Assembly: GCA_900320245.1 (NCBI GenBank)
Contig: ONRP01000003.1
Coordinates: 82,271-146,270 of the forward strand
From: an uncultured Prevotellaceae bacterium
GTDB lineage: Bacteria > Bacteroidota > Bacteroidia > Bacteroidales > Muribaculaceae
Direction of reading: 5' to 3'
Length of the DNA stretch: 64,000 nucleotides
Positions within the stretch are counted from its first letter, which is position 1, and each line of letters opens with the position of its first letter. Of the stretch, positions 52,689 to 62,131 are shown one piece after another. The position numbers were made by a program, and so were the translations under genes. The notes under the pieces were generated by a model, which saw only the letters and a program-made list of their open reading frames with translations, was not told where the DNA came from and did no database searches.

Positions 52689-54068
52689 TTACTTCACGAG
52701 AATCTTCTTGCCGTTGTGGATGTAGATGCCGCCAGTGGGATTCTCGATGGGCTGGCCCATGAGGTTGTAGTAGCGGTTGTCCTGCTGCTGGGCAGCGCTG
52801 ACTTCCTCGACTGCGGTAGAGGGGGTCTTGGCGGGCATGAAGATAACGAGGCCCTTGCTGGGGTCATCGACCTGATGGTAGATTACCTGCTCGATATTCT
52901 CCTCGGTCTGCTCGGCGACGTTCCAGGTGTTGCCCTGTGCCCAGATGGTGGCAGTGCCGTTGTTGAACAGGTCATAGAGTTCGCCGCCATTGCCGTTGTT
53001 GACAAAGGTGTTGTTGCCAGGGTTGTAATCCTCGGCCTCGGGGTCCTCGACCTTACCCAGGTTGATGTTGGGAGCGCCGGTGGGCACGGTGATGCCCCAC
53101 AGGCCGCCTTCCATCCAGTTGCCCTCCATGTAGATGTTGGCGCTACTGCTGCTGTCATAGATGCTGACGCAACTGCCGCCGTTGTTGGGGTTGGGATCGT
53201 AGCAGTTGTCAATCATCGTGTTGTTGCGGATGATGGCATCCACGCTGCCGATGGTGGTGATACCGTAGCGGTTGTCGGCAATGTAGTTGTTCTCGATGAT
53301 GTTGATGCCGCTGTGGGCCAGGCCCATCATGTTGCTCAGGCCGATGCCGCCCGAGAGGGTGAACTGACCGCCAATCACTTGATTGTCGGCGATGAGGACA
53401 TCGTAATCACCGCCCACGGTGAGGTTGATCTGGGGCTTGTTGCGGTTGTCGGTGGTGTTGTGCCAGAACAGGCAGTTGCGGATGATGATGCCCACGGGAT
53501 TGGTGGCACCGTTGCCGATGGCGTTGAGCGTGTTCTCGATGAAGTAGCAGTTCTCAACGACGTTGCCGCCGCATGATGCGTTGAACGACAGGGCGCCCGA
53601 ACTCGAGGACTTGCCGTTGTGCAGGGTGAAGGTGCAGTTGTTGGCCGTCAGGCTGGAGTTAGCACCGCCGAAGACCACGCCGACATACTCAAAGGTGACA
53701 TTCTTGAGGGTGGCGTTGCCGTTCTCGCCCATCATCCAGAAACCCTTGGGTTTGCTGCCCTCGGCATCGCGGGTAACGACTGCGGTGTCGGCGGGGGCGA
53801 AGTCGGCATCACCGTCCAGGGTGATTCTCACACCGTCGGCCATCTTGATGACGTCGTTGTTCTGCAGTTGCAGCACGTCACCCTCGGCGATGGTGAAGTC
53901 GGCGCTCACGAGGTAAGAACCGTCCTCCTGCAGGGTCACGCCGGTGCCCTCGATTTGGCTCAAGGCGTTAAAGGTGTACACGTTGCCGGTGCCGTCGGTG
54001 ACGAAGTCATCGGCCATTGCTCCGGCAGCCACTGCTGCCAGAACCAGGAAAGCGTAGAATTTCTTCAT
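52689..54068 (-). CDS. Secreted right-handed beta-helix protein with T9SS sorting tail
   Basis: 459 residues with signal peptide. The middle (~100-350) is made of repeats rich in Asn (NNCTFT, NCYFIEN, NCLFWHN, NNYIADN, NNTMIDN), typical of right-handed parallel beta-helices of the pectate-lyase superfold. The C-terminal ~30 residues (YYNLMGQPIENPTGGIYIHN, then GKKILVK) form a type A T9SS sorting signal. It is probably an exported glycan-binding or -cleaving protein; no catalytic residues can be assigned. Confidence 0.78.
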   Translation of the reverse strand: MKKFYAFLVLAAVAAGAMADDFVTDGTGNVYTFNALSQIEGTGVTLQEDGSYLVSADFTIAEGDVLQLQNNDVIKMADGVRITLDGDADFAPADTAVVTRDAEGSKPKGFWMMGENGNATLKNVTFEYVGVVFGGANSSLTANNCTFTLHNGKSSSSGALSFNASCGGNVVENCYFIENTLNAIGNGATNPVGIIIRNCLFWHNTTDNRNKPQINLTVGGDYDVLIADNQVIGGQFTLSGGIGLSNMMGLAHSGINIIENNYIADNRYGITTIGSVDAIIRNNTMIDNCYDPNPNNGGSCVSIYDSSSSANIYMEGNWMEGGLWGITVPTGAPNINLGKVEDPEAEDYNPGNNTFVNNGNGGELYDLFNNGTATIWAQGNTWNVAEQTEENIEQVIYHQVDDPSKGLVIFMPAKTPSTAVEEVSAAQQQDNRYYNLMGQPIENPTGGIYIHNGKKILVK

Positions 54069-54108
54069 AATCAGTAGATATTAAAAACAATAATAAGGGT
54101 TTGGGATG

Positions 54109-54116
54109 CAAAGATA
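54109..54116 (-). promoter_or_regulatory. -7 box TATCTTTG of the beta-helix gene
   Basis: Consensus box on the minus strand 41 bp before the start at 54068, in the divergent spacer shared with the M6 protease gene. Confidence 0.6.
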
Positions 54117-54250
54117 ACAAAAAAAACGAGATACCACAACAAGGGGCAGAGGTAATCAATAATCATCCAAGCAAATAGCACGATGTTGTAATAATTGTTT
54201 AAATATCACATTTATCGGTCCTGACGTGTTGCAAAACTGATTTTTTGACT

Positions 54251-54258
54251 TATTTTTG
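54251..54258 (+). promoter_or_regulatory. -7 box TATTTTTG of the M6 protease gene
   Basis: TAnnTTTG-type box 31 bp before the start at 54289. Confidence 0.6.
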
Positions 54259-54288
54259 CAAAAATAATTAACCCTAACGTACAACCCA

Positions 54289-57147
54289 ATGAAAAAGAGC
54301 CTATTTATTTCATTACTATTTGTGTGCTGCGCTATTGCAGCCGTGGCCATGCCCGCCAAGCCGGGCTGGCAGACCGTGACCCAGAGCGACGGTACGACCT
54401 TGAAGGTACAGACCGTGGGCAACGCTTTCACCGGCACCATCCTCACCCAGGATGGCCTTGCCGTGGAACGTGGCAGCGATGGTGACTACTATTACTACTC
54501 GTCGCTGACGGGACTGTCGGCCGTTCGTGCCCACGAGGTGGGCCAGCGCACCTCGACCGAGACATCCTTTATCAACATGCAGCGCGGCAACCTGAAGAAG
54601 GTAGCCAAGCCTCATCGCCTCTCCAGGCAGCAGACCATGTTCGGCGTGGGTGGCAGCAATGAGGAGTCGGGCGTTCCCGCCTACGGCCAGCGCCACATCC
54701 CCATCATCCTGGTGGAATTCCAGGACAAGAGGTTCAACAACACGCGCGAGCAGATTATCGAAGCCATGCTCTCGGGCGATAAGAGCGTCGGCCAGTACTT
54801 CCGTGACCAGTCCAACGGCATCTATGAGCCTGAATTTGATGTCTTTGGCATCTACACGCTGTCACAGAACCGCGAGTACTACGGCGGCCACTCGGGCGGC
54901 GACAACGACCAGAGACTCGGCTCGTTTGTGACCGAGGCGTGCCAGATGGCTGCTGCCGACGGCGTGTCGTTCAAGCCCTTTGACACCAACAACGACGACT
55001 ACTGCGATGTGGTCATCGTCATCTATGCCGGTGTGGGCGAGGCACAGGCCTCGACAACGCACCCCGAGGCCATCTGGCCCTGCAACTGGAACCTGTCGTC
55101 GGCCTCCTACTATGGCCAGGGCGGCAACGGTGCTTTCCGTCCCAAGAGTGGCGACCCGTACGTGGATACCTTTGCCGTGTTCAACGAGTTGCACGGCAAC
55201 AACGACAACACCACCACCATCGACGGCATCGGCACGTTTGCCCACGAGTTCGGCCACTGCCTGGGTCTGCCCGACTTTTATGACACGGGTGGCGGCAGCC
55301 ACTATGGCATGGGCTACTGGGACATCATGTGCAGCGGCTGCTACAACGACAACACCTACACGCCGGTGGGCTATTCGGCCTACGAGAAGGTGTTCATGGG
55401 CTGGGTAGAGTACATCACCCCGCAACCCGGCACCTACTACACCCTGCCGGTGTGGAACCAGAAGAATGCCAACACCGACAAGGCTGTGTGCATCGTCAGC
55501 GACCTGAATCCCAACGAGTACTTCATCTTTGAGAACCGCCGCAAGCAGGGCTGGGACCAGTATATCGACGGCCAGGGCATCCTGGTGACCCACATCACCT
55601 ATGATGCCGAGCGCTGGTGGTATGACAACCCCAACAACGAGGACATCCAGTTGGTGACCTACCTGCCTGCCGACAACACGTTCTCCTACTTTGACGAGAG
55701 CACCGACCTATGGCCCCAAGGCAACAACAATGCGGTGACCGACAATTCCACCCCCTCGACCAAACTCTACATGAAGGCCGACGGCAGCATCACCGGCAAT
55801 GCCGGCAACCTCGGCAAGCCCGTGACCGAAATCGTCATCAACAACGACGGCAGCGCCAGTTTCTGGTACATGAAGGGCGCCGCCACCAATCCCGTCATCT
55901 CGGTTTCCACCAATGATGTCGACTTTGGCAACGTGATGATGAACAACAGCGACAGCCGCACCTTCAAGGTCATCGGCCAGGCGCTGACGGGCAACGTGAC
56001 GCTCACGCTGAATGACCCGAACGGCGTCTTCGCCATCAATCCCACCGTCATCAGCAGCACCGATGCCGCCAACGGCATGTTTGTTACCGCCACCTTCAAT
56101 CCCACCGCCATCCAGGACTACCAGGCCACGGTGACCCTGAGCACACCCGGCGGCGCCGATGTGACGGTCAACCTTACGGGCCACGGCCTGATCGAGGGCT
56201 ACACTCCCACGATGCTACCCGCCGACGAAATGTTCATCAACCTGACCAAGTTCCGCGCCGACTGGACCGACCAGACGCCCGCAGAGAACGTCGCCAGTTA
56301 CACCCTGGAAGTAAGCGTCAAGCCTGAGGTGACCCTGCTGGAGTCCGTTGACTTCAGCGACGTGCCCGACGGATTGAGCGAGGACGGCCAGAGTCTTATC
56401 GACATCTCGGGTAATCCCGACGTTTACATGCCCGCCGGTTGGTCATGCACCTCCTACATGTTTGCCTACGGTGGCTATCTGATTGCCGGATACGGCGGTT
56501 CCCTCATCAGCCCGACCTATAACCTGAACGGTTACGACAAGGTGACCGTGGTGCTGAACACTGAGTCCTATTACTACAGTTACTACGGCCAGTCGACCTT
56601 CGAGGTAAGGACCAGCAAGGAAACGGTCACCGTCAATCCGCCCAGCGAATTTGATAACGTGGTGATAGTACTCGACTGTGATGTCAACGACCAAATCAGG
56701 ATTGTAGCAGGCGACAGTTACACCGCCATCCGTGCCATCGATGTCTATGCCGGCGACCTCACCGCGGTGCAGTTGAACGCCACCGAGCAGGGCAACGCCA
56801 CCTATCGCCTGATCAGCGGCATCACCGACAAGTTCTACACCGTGAACGACCTGGAGGCCGGCGGCACCTTCATCTACAAGGTGAAAGCCTTGTTTAACGA
56901 CGGTACCGAGAGCCCCTGGAGCAATGTCGAGATGGTAACCCTGTTCGAGAACGGCCACGGCTATCAGCCCGGTGACGTGAACCATGACGACCACGTGGAC
57001 ATCAACGACGTGACCAGGCTCATCGCCCAGGTGCTGGGAAGCAACACCGAGCCGTGCTGCCCGATCTGTGCCGACGTCTACAGCAACGGCATTGTCGACA
57101 TCAACGATGTGACTGCATTGATTGACAAGGTGCTGGGCAAGAATTGA
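54289..57147 (+). CDS. Secreted M6-family metalloprotease with C-terminal dockerin
   Basis: 952 residues with signal peptide. A propeptide-like region precedes an M6 peptidase domain with the zinc-binding HEFGHCLGLPD motif (about residues 319-329). Ig- or choice-of-anchor-like domains follow (about 520-620, FGNVMMNNSDSRTFKVIG) and a jelly-roll-like region (about 690-830). The last ~60 residues are a type I dockerin with two Ca2+ loops, GDVNHDDHVDINDVTRLIAQ and YSNGIVDINDVTALIDKVLG. It would degrade extracellular protein. No cohesin gene is seen in the window; the dockerin may bind a cohesin elsewhere or serve another anchoring role. Confidence 0.88.
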   Translation: MKKSLFISLLFVCCAIAAVAMPAKPGWQTVTQSDGTTLKVQTVGNAFTGTILTQDGLAVERGSDGDYYYYSSLTGLSAVRAHEVGQRTSTETSFINMQRGNLKKVAKPHRLSRQQTMFGVGGSNEESGVPAYGQRHIPIILVEFQDKRFNNTREQIIEAMLSGDKSVGQYFRDQSNGIYEPEFDVFGIYTLSQNREYYGGHSGGDNDQRLGSFVTEACQMAAADGVSFKPFDTNNDDYCDVVIVIYAGVGEAQASTTHPEAIWPCNWNLSSASYYGQGGNGAFRPKSGDPYVDTFAVFNELHGNNDNTTTIDGIGTFAHEFGHCLGLPDFYDTGGGSHYGMGYWDIMCSGCYNDNTYTPVGYSAYEKVFMGWVEYITPQPGTYYTLPVWNQKNANTDKAVCIVSDLNPNEYFIFENRRKQGWDQYIDGQGILVTHITYDAERWWYDNPNNEDIQLVTYLPADNTFSYFDESTDLWPQGNNNAVTDNSTPSTKLYMKADGSITGNAGNLGKPVTEIVINNDGSASFWYMKGAATNPVISVSTNDVDFGNVMMNNSDSRTFKVIGQALTGNVTLTLNDPNGVFAINPTVISSTDAANGMFVTATFNPTAIQDYQATVTLSTPGGADVTVNLTGHGLIEGYTPTMLPADEMFINLTKFRADWTDQTPAENVASYTLEVSVKPEVTLLESVDFSDVPDGLSEDGQSLIDISGNPDVYMPAGWSCTSYMFAYGGYLIAGYGGSLISPTYNLNGYDKVTVVLNTESYYYSYYGQSTFEVRTSKETVTVNPPSEFDNVVIVLDCDVNDQIRIVAGDSYTAIRAIDVYAGDLTAVQLNATEQGNATYRLISGITDKFYTVNDLEAGGTFIYKVKALFNDGTESPWSNVEMVTLFENGHGYQPGDVNHDDHVDINDVTRLIAQVLGSNTEPCCPICADVYSNGIVDINDVTALIDKVLGKN

Positions 57148-57172
57148 CCATAGCCCACCCTAACGATAAAAG

Positions 57173-57207
57173 AGGAAGTGACGGAGATATGCTCCGTCAC
57201 TTCCTTT
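57173..57207 (+). terminator. Terminator of the M6 protease gene
   Basis: A perfect 14-bp stem (AGGAAGTGACGGAG with CTCCGTCACTTCCT), 5-nt loop, followed by TTTTG. Confidence 0.85.
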
Positions 57208-57250
57208 TGCTCTTGAACCGTGGGTTCTTGGGGTTAAGTGGGTGTCGCGG

Positions 57251-57658
57251 TTATTTCTTGAATACCATTTTCCACTTGCCGTCCTGCTTCACCATGTCCT
57301 GGGTGCTCTCCTCCTCGGTGCCGTCACCATAGACGAATTTCACCTTCAGGTTGGCCTCGTTGCCGTCCTCGCTGATGGTCTCCTCAAGAATCTGCACATC
57401 CTTCAGACCTTTCTTCTCCTCCATCATCTTTTTGGTCTTGTCGCCAATGAGGCCCTCAATCAGTTGGGCTTGCTGCTGTTGCTCTTCAGGAGATTTGGTC
57501 TCGTCAACGGCAAAGCCCTGGGCAAATCCATTGGCGTCGCCTTTCTTCATCAGTTCCATGTAGTCCTTGAAGGCATCACCGGGTGATGACTTGGTGCACG
57601 AAGTCATGAACAGAGCCATTGCTGACACAAAAAACAGGATTCCGAATAATTTTTTCAT
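57251..57658 (-). CDS. DUF4878-like small lipoprotein
   Basis: 135 residues with lipobox FMTSCTK. The mature part is a small NTF2-like domain (FKDYMELMKKGDANGFAQGF, then GDGTEEESTQDMVKQDGKWK) as in DUF4878 lipoproteins. Function unknown. A TATCTTTG box lies upstream on the minus strand (57702-57709). Confidence 0.75.
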   Translation of the reverse strand: MKKLFGILFFVSAMALFMTSCTKSSPGDAFKDYMELMKKGDANGFAQGFAVDETKSPEEQQQQAQLIEGLIGDKTKKMMEEKKGLKDVQILEETISEDGNEANLKVKFVYGDGTEEESTQDMVKQDGKWKMVFKK

Positions 57659-57701
57659 AATGTGTAAATGTTAAGAAGTTAATAAATTGCCAATTTCGGG
57701 G

Positions 57702-57709
57702 CAAAGATA
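57702..57709 (-). promoter_or_regulatory. -7 box TATCTTTG of the DUF4878-like gene
   Basis: Consensus box on the minus strand, 44 bp before the start. Confidence 0.6.
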
Positions 57710-57743
57710 GTTATTAACCAACTATTTTCCAAGAAAAATACCG

Positions 57744-58370
57744 CTAAAACGTAGCAATCTGCCGCAAGGAGCGGTTGGCGACGATGTCGCACGGGAAGAC
57801 GAAGGTGCCGGGCATCAGGGCGGCGACAACACGAGTGTGGCGGTCCTCGGCGAGGTCGATGCCGGCATGCCGGTAGGCCCGTTGCACCATCTCGGTGCAG
57901 TAGAGTTCGGTGGAATCCTCCCAGTCGTAATTGTTGTCAAACACTTTCTTGGCGCCCACGGCCCACTGGGCATAGTCGGTAGCCTGGCGGCACACTGTGC
58001 TGTCGTCGGTCACCCGCATAATGCAGCCCAGTTTGGCGCGGTCACGACCGTAATAGACCTGTATCGGGTCCAGTTTGACGTATTCGGGCTCGCCGCGCTC
58101 ATTCTCGCCGGGAACGGCATGGGCGACGTACCACTGCCCGTCGATCTGGACAACAATGCCGATGTGGGAATAAGGCCCGTTCTCACCGTTGACGCCGACA
58201 ACGACGTGGCTCTCGAGGCTCGTGCCGCAGCGCAGCGCCAAGTCGCCGTTACGGAGCAGGTGGACGGGGACGTCGAGCGGTGTGGTGTCGGCATTACTGC
58301 TGCACGCCGCCAACAGTGATGCCAACAGGGCCATGAAACCGATGATATGTAGGCGGCAACGACGCGTCAT
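57744..58370 (-). CDS. YiiX-like (NlpC/P60-related) cysteine hydrolase lipoprotein
   Basis: 208 residues with a lipoprotein signal (LLAACSS). Circularly permuted papain-fold signatures are visible: the His motif PYSHIGIVVQ (about residues 67-76) and the Cys motif ELYCTEMVQRAY (about 155-166). YiiX-type enzymes act on amide bonds of peptidoglycan or lipid-linked substrates. It is translationally coupled to the upstream MATE transporter gene (4-bp overlap 58367-58370). Confidence 0.8.
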   Translation of the reverse strand: MTRRCRLHIIGFMALLASLLAACSSNADTTPLDVPVHLLRNGDLALRCGTSLESHVVVGVNGENGPYSHIGIVVQIDGQWYVAHAVPGENERGEPEYVKLDPIQVYYGRDRAKLGCIMRVTDDSTVCRQATDYAQWAVGAKKVFDNNYDWEDSTELYCTEMVQRAYRHAGIDLAEDRHTRVVAALMPGTFVFPCDIVANRSLRQIATF

Positions 58371-59683
58371 GGCTCGGGAACGGATTTTTCAAGCACACCG
58401 CTGGCGAGGTAGCCGCGATAGAGCACGGTCTGGATGATGCCGCGCAGGGCCAGGAAACTCAAGTAGGCAATCCACAGGCGGTTGTTGCCCCACTCCACCG
58501 GCGTGAGCCAGTAGATGACGAAGAACAGGGTCCAGGCGATGAAGGCCGAGATGAGCATGCCCATCGAGCGGGTCAGGCTGATGAACACACCGTCCCACAC
58601 AAAGGCCGCCATGCCGGCCGCGGGAATCAGTGCGCACCACACGCGGTAGTCCATCGCCGCGTCGATGACACTCTGCTGGTCGGTCAGCAGCCAGAAGGCT
58701 ACCCGCGGGAACGAATAAATCAACGTGAACACGGCAGCGACAGCCAGTCCCCAGCCGAACAGCAGCCTCACGCAGCGGCGCATGCGCCCCATGTCGCCCA
58801 TACCGTAATACTTACCCACAACAGCCTCTCCGGCAAAAGCGATGCCGTCCATGAAGTGGCTGTAGAGGGTGAACAGTTGCAGTATCAAGGCATTGACGGC
58901 CAAGATGAGGTCACCGCTGCGGGCTCCGATGGACACGAAAGCCAGGCTCACCGTCATCAGCAGGAAACTGCGCACAAAGATGTCGCGGCTCACCCTGAAA
59001 TAGCGCCCTGCCCCCCTGAAACGCCACACGCGGCGCCAGTCGAGCAGACCGTTGAGCCGCGGGAACTTGTGCTGCACCGTCAGCGAGGCATACAGCAGTC
59101 CGAGCCATTCGCCCGCCAGCGTGCCCACGGCGATACCCACAAAGCCCATCTTGAAGAGGTAGACACAGATGAGGCTCGCCACGATGTTGAACACGTTGGT
59201 CATGATGGAAATCCACATCGCGCTCTGGGAATCCTGCATGCCCAGCAGCCACCCCTTGAACGCCATCATCACCAGCACGGGCGGCACGCCCCAGATGCAG
59301 ATGGTGAAATAGGTGATGGCCAGCGAGGTTACCTCGGGCGACGGGCCGATAATCCACAGCAACAGCAGGCGGATGGGCCATTGCAGCACGATGATGACGG
59401 CCGACACGAGCACCGCCAGCGCAGTGGACTCGCCCAGCAGTTTGGCGCTCTCCTTGAAGTCTCCGCTGCCGCAGGTCTGCGCCGTCATGCCCGATGTGCT
59501 CATGCGCAGGAACCCGAAGTTCCAGTACACCAGATTGAACATCATCGCGCCCACCGCCACGGCACCGATAAACACCTTATCGCCCAGATGTCCGGCAATG
59601 GCGGTGTCCACCAGTCCCAACAGGGGGACGGTGATGTTGGCGATAATCGCCGGCAACGCTATCTTCAGGATTTCCCGATTCAT
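58367..59683 (-). CDS. MATE-family transporter (DinF-like)
   Basis: 438 residues from the ATG at 59683 (MNREILKIALPAIIANITVP); an ATG at 59695 is also in frame but coincides with the transcription start expected from the TACCTTTG box at 59700-59707. Twelve hydrophobic segments and the early LVDTAIAGHLG motif place it in the DinF branch. The overlap with the YiiX-like gene suggests a joint cell-envelope role. Confidence 0.88.
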   Translation of the reverse strand: MNREILKIALPAIIANITVPLLGLVDTAIAGHLGDKVFIGAVAVGAMMFNLVYWNFGFLRMSTSGMTAQTCGSGDFKESAKLLGESTALAVLVSAVIIVLQWPIRLLLLWIIGPSPEVTSLAITYFTICIWGVPPVLVMMAFKGWLLGMQDSQSAMWISIMTNVFNIVASLICVYLFKMGFVGIAVGTLAGEWLGLLYASLTVQHKFPRLNGLLDWRRVWRFRGAGRYFRVSRDIFVRSFLLMTVSLAFVSIGARSGDLILAVNALILQLFTLYSHFMDGIAFAGEAVVGKYYGMGDMGRMRRCVRLLFGWGLAVAAVFTLIYSFPRVAFWLLTDQQSVIDAAMDYRVWCALIPAAGMAAFVWDGVFISLTRSMGMLISAFIAWTLFFVIYWLTPVEWGNNRLWIAYLSFLALRGIIQTVLYRGYLASGVLEKSVPEP

Positions 59684-59699
59684 GCCTGCTTTCATACCG

Positions 59700-59707
59700 C
59701 AAAGGTA
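59700..59707 (-). promoter_or_regulatory. -7 box TACCTTTG of the DinF-like operon
   Basis: Consensus box on the minus strand; its position favours the start at 59683. Confidence 0.6.
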
Positions 59708-59735
59708 CGTATTTACACTCGATTTTACAGCAATA

Positions 59736-59768
59736 ACAAAAGGAAAACAACAAACACAACAAATACAA
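59736..59768 (-). repeat. Partial iteron-repeat tail
   Basis: On the minus strand: TTGTATTTGTTGTGTTTGTT then GTTTTCCTTTTG, the tail part of the dispersed iteron repeat without the iteron block. An AATTCGCGCAATTTGTAG module follows at about 59838-59855. Confidence 0.5.
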
Positions 59769-59861
59769 ATCATTGATAGTCAACAACTTGTGCTTAATTT
59801 TCTTTTTTTGCCGTGCGCAGATGCCAAATTAGTAAAATTCGCGCAATTTGTAGTTTTTATT

Positions 59862-59869
59862 TATCTTTG
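59862..59869 (+). promoter_or_regulatory. -7 box TATCTTTG of the disrupted TPR regulator
   Basis: Consensus box 7 bp before the ATG at 59877. Confidence 0.6.
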
Positions 59870-59876
59870 CCGTGTG

Positions 59877-61438
59877 ATGAGACATTTGTTGGTAGTCATA
59901 TTGCTGCTGATGGCGGGGCTCGTGGCGACGGTCACGGGGTGCCGTGGCACGCGTGTACCCGACGACGCGCGCCTGGTGGCGGCCGACAGCCTGTTGGCCA
60001 GCGCCCCCGACAGTACCCTCGCCCTCGTGACAGCGACATCAACCGCGCCCTGGGCTACTACCGTGCCCACAGCGGTGAGCAGGAGAAACTCACCCGCGCC
60101 TATATCTACAAGGGCGCCGTCATGGAGGAACTGGGCCACCCCGACAGCGCCATGCTCTACTATAAGCATGCCGAAGCCACCGCCGCCCCCGACGACTACT
60201 TCAACCTGGGCTACACAAAAATGAGAATGGGGTCACTTTATCGAGACCATCATGCTATAGATGGTAAACAAATTGCTAAGTACGAAGAAGCCCTGGATTG
60301 TTTCAATCACACGGACAAAGTTCAATATCAACTGATTTGCATGCTTAATTTGGGTGTATCACATTGTCTGAAGGCGCCCAATAAAGCGGATTCATTGTTA
60401 AATAGAGCTTTATCAATTGCTGAAAAGATTGGTGATACCGTCAACTATGTTTTTATAGTTCAGAATATTGTGAAGAAAGACATACATACGAAGCAATATG
60501 AAGAAGCTCATCTGTTAGTGAAAAAAGTACTATCTTTGAGAACACAAGAATTAGGAAGCTCTTTCTATATATATGCTGCTGATTTATATGCTTGTCTCCA
60601 GATGCCTGACTCAGCAATCATGTTATTATCTTTAGCTGATGTTGCGTCTGTTAATCAGGCAGTCGATAAATTAGCATATCTTGATGCAATGAGAGATATT
60701 GCATTTGCTCGGGGAGATATGGAGTCAGGTCACTATTATGATAAAAAAGGTTCTAATATTGAAGATTCTTTGTTTTCTACTGATGACTCATTTAGAATTG
60801 CAAAGATGGAGGCTTCTATAGAAGAGTATTCAAAGAATAAATTGGAGCAGCAGCATAAATCATTAGTGTGGATAGTTTTTCTTATTGTTATAATTACACT
60901 GATTTCCATCGGGCTATCTTTATACCTTTACCGTAGTAAATACCGCATACACCGCCTCATGAAGGAATTAAAGGACGAATATCAAAACCATATCAATGAT
61001 TCTGATGTATTAAGACATAATATTGACCAACTTAGAATTCAGGACATACAACTTAAAGGTTTTATTACGTCACATCTGCAATTGTTGGGCGATGTTACAG
61101 AAGCATGCTATCACACTCCGAATAACACATTATCTAAAGAAATTAATCACATTATCCGATTCCAAAAAGAAAACAAAGATAAATGGACTAAATTGTATGC
61201 CTATTTAGATATTGAGTTTAATAATATAATATCTGATACAAAAAAGAATTATAAACAATTAAATGATCGTGACATATTGCTGTTGGCTCTCTCTTGTCTT
61301 GGATATTCGTGTGCTCAAATAGCAATTATAACAGGATACTCTAATGCGACGAGCATTAGCGGTAACCGACAAAGATTGATTAAAAAAATGGGATTAGATT
61401 GCTCTCTGAATGATTATATCGCCAAATATAAGAGTTGA
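59877..61438 (+). pseudogene. Disrupted, mosaic TPR membrane regulator
   Basis: A lipoprotein-type start (MRHLLVVILLLMAGLVATVT, then GC) at 59877 runs in one frame to about 60028 (DSLLASAPDSTLALV). The family sequence then continues in another frame (DSDINRALGYYRAHSGEQEK) to the stop at 61438. Homologues normally carry some 30 or more residues between these parts (from memory), so an out-of-frame internal deletion is likely. The 3' part encodes TPR helices, a transmembrane segment (about 60868-60932) and a C-terminal HTH-like domain (CAQIAIITGYSNATSISGNR). From about 60216 the DNA turns AT-rich, unlike the 5' part. Translation could restart within the second frame, but the gene is probably inactive. 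Confidence 0.7.
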
Positions 61439-61632
61439 TAAAATTTCTTTGAAAAAACATCTAAGTCTAAACCATCAGTTTTTTACCAGTATTTACTTTG
61501 CTCATTATTTCTTTTCGATTTTTTCAGTGAATATATAGTATGCATAAAAACAATTTTCTTAATTAACTGTTAATCAGTTGATTAAAATTGATTTGCATAA
61601 CGAAAAAATTTGCTCAGAATAAAGCCTTTTTG

Positions 61633-61640
61633 TATTTTTG
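61633..61640 (+). promoter_or_regulatory. -7 box TATTTTTG with a -33 TTTG
   Basis: The box at 61633 has a TTTG at 61609-61612, 20 bp upstream, giving a full Bacteroidetes-type promoter 38 bp before the start at 61678. Confidence 0.65.
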
Positions 61641-61677
61641 TAAGGCTTTTATTCGTTTATTTTGTTTCTAAATTATT

Positions 61678-62046
61678 ATGAAAAACGTAATCCTTATTTT
61701 TTCTTTTGTTGCATTCTGTTGTAATGTAATGAATGCAGATTTTAGGCCCATCGTCATCCAAAATGGCGGCACAGGCCATGATCACAATGAGTATTATGCC
61801 CCTGCAGATATGCCAGAGGTGTATTTTGATACTGATAATCAGGAGATTATCATTGTTGCCGATGGGTTTTCCGCTTATTATGATGTGGATATTATCTCAC
61901 AGTCTTCGATGATTGCTGTTATTTCAACCCAAGTGGATGGCTATGGGGACAGTATCGACATCTCTTCGCTACCGGATGACAACTACACCATTGTCATCAC
62001 CTCAGAGTTCAACAATGTCTATCAAGGACAATTCACCAATTACTAA
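61678..62046 (+). CDS. Small secreted DUF3244-like protein
   Basis: 122 residues with signal peptide ending VMNAD. The C-terminal ~85 residues form a small Ig-like beta domain (FDTDNQEIIIVADGFSAYYD, then LPDDNYTIVITSEFNNVYQG) as in DUF3244 proteins of Bacteroides. Function unknown. The gene lies in the AT-rich stretch that starts in the preceding pseudogene. Confidence 0.7.
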   Translation: MKNVILIFSFVAFCCNVMNADFRPIVIQNGGTGHDHNEYYAPADMPEVYFDTDNQEIIIVADGFSAYYDVDIISQSSMIAVISTQVDGYGDSIDISSLPDDNYTIVITSEFNNVYQGQFTNY

Positions 62047-62131
62047 CCTTAAAAATCCGATTTTATTCGATGAAATCGTTGTTTTCACTAGGAATTCAAA
62101 ACAGTTATTAACCATATTATCTTATTAAATT

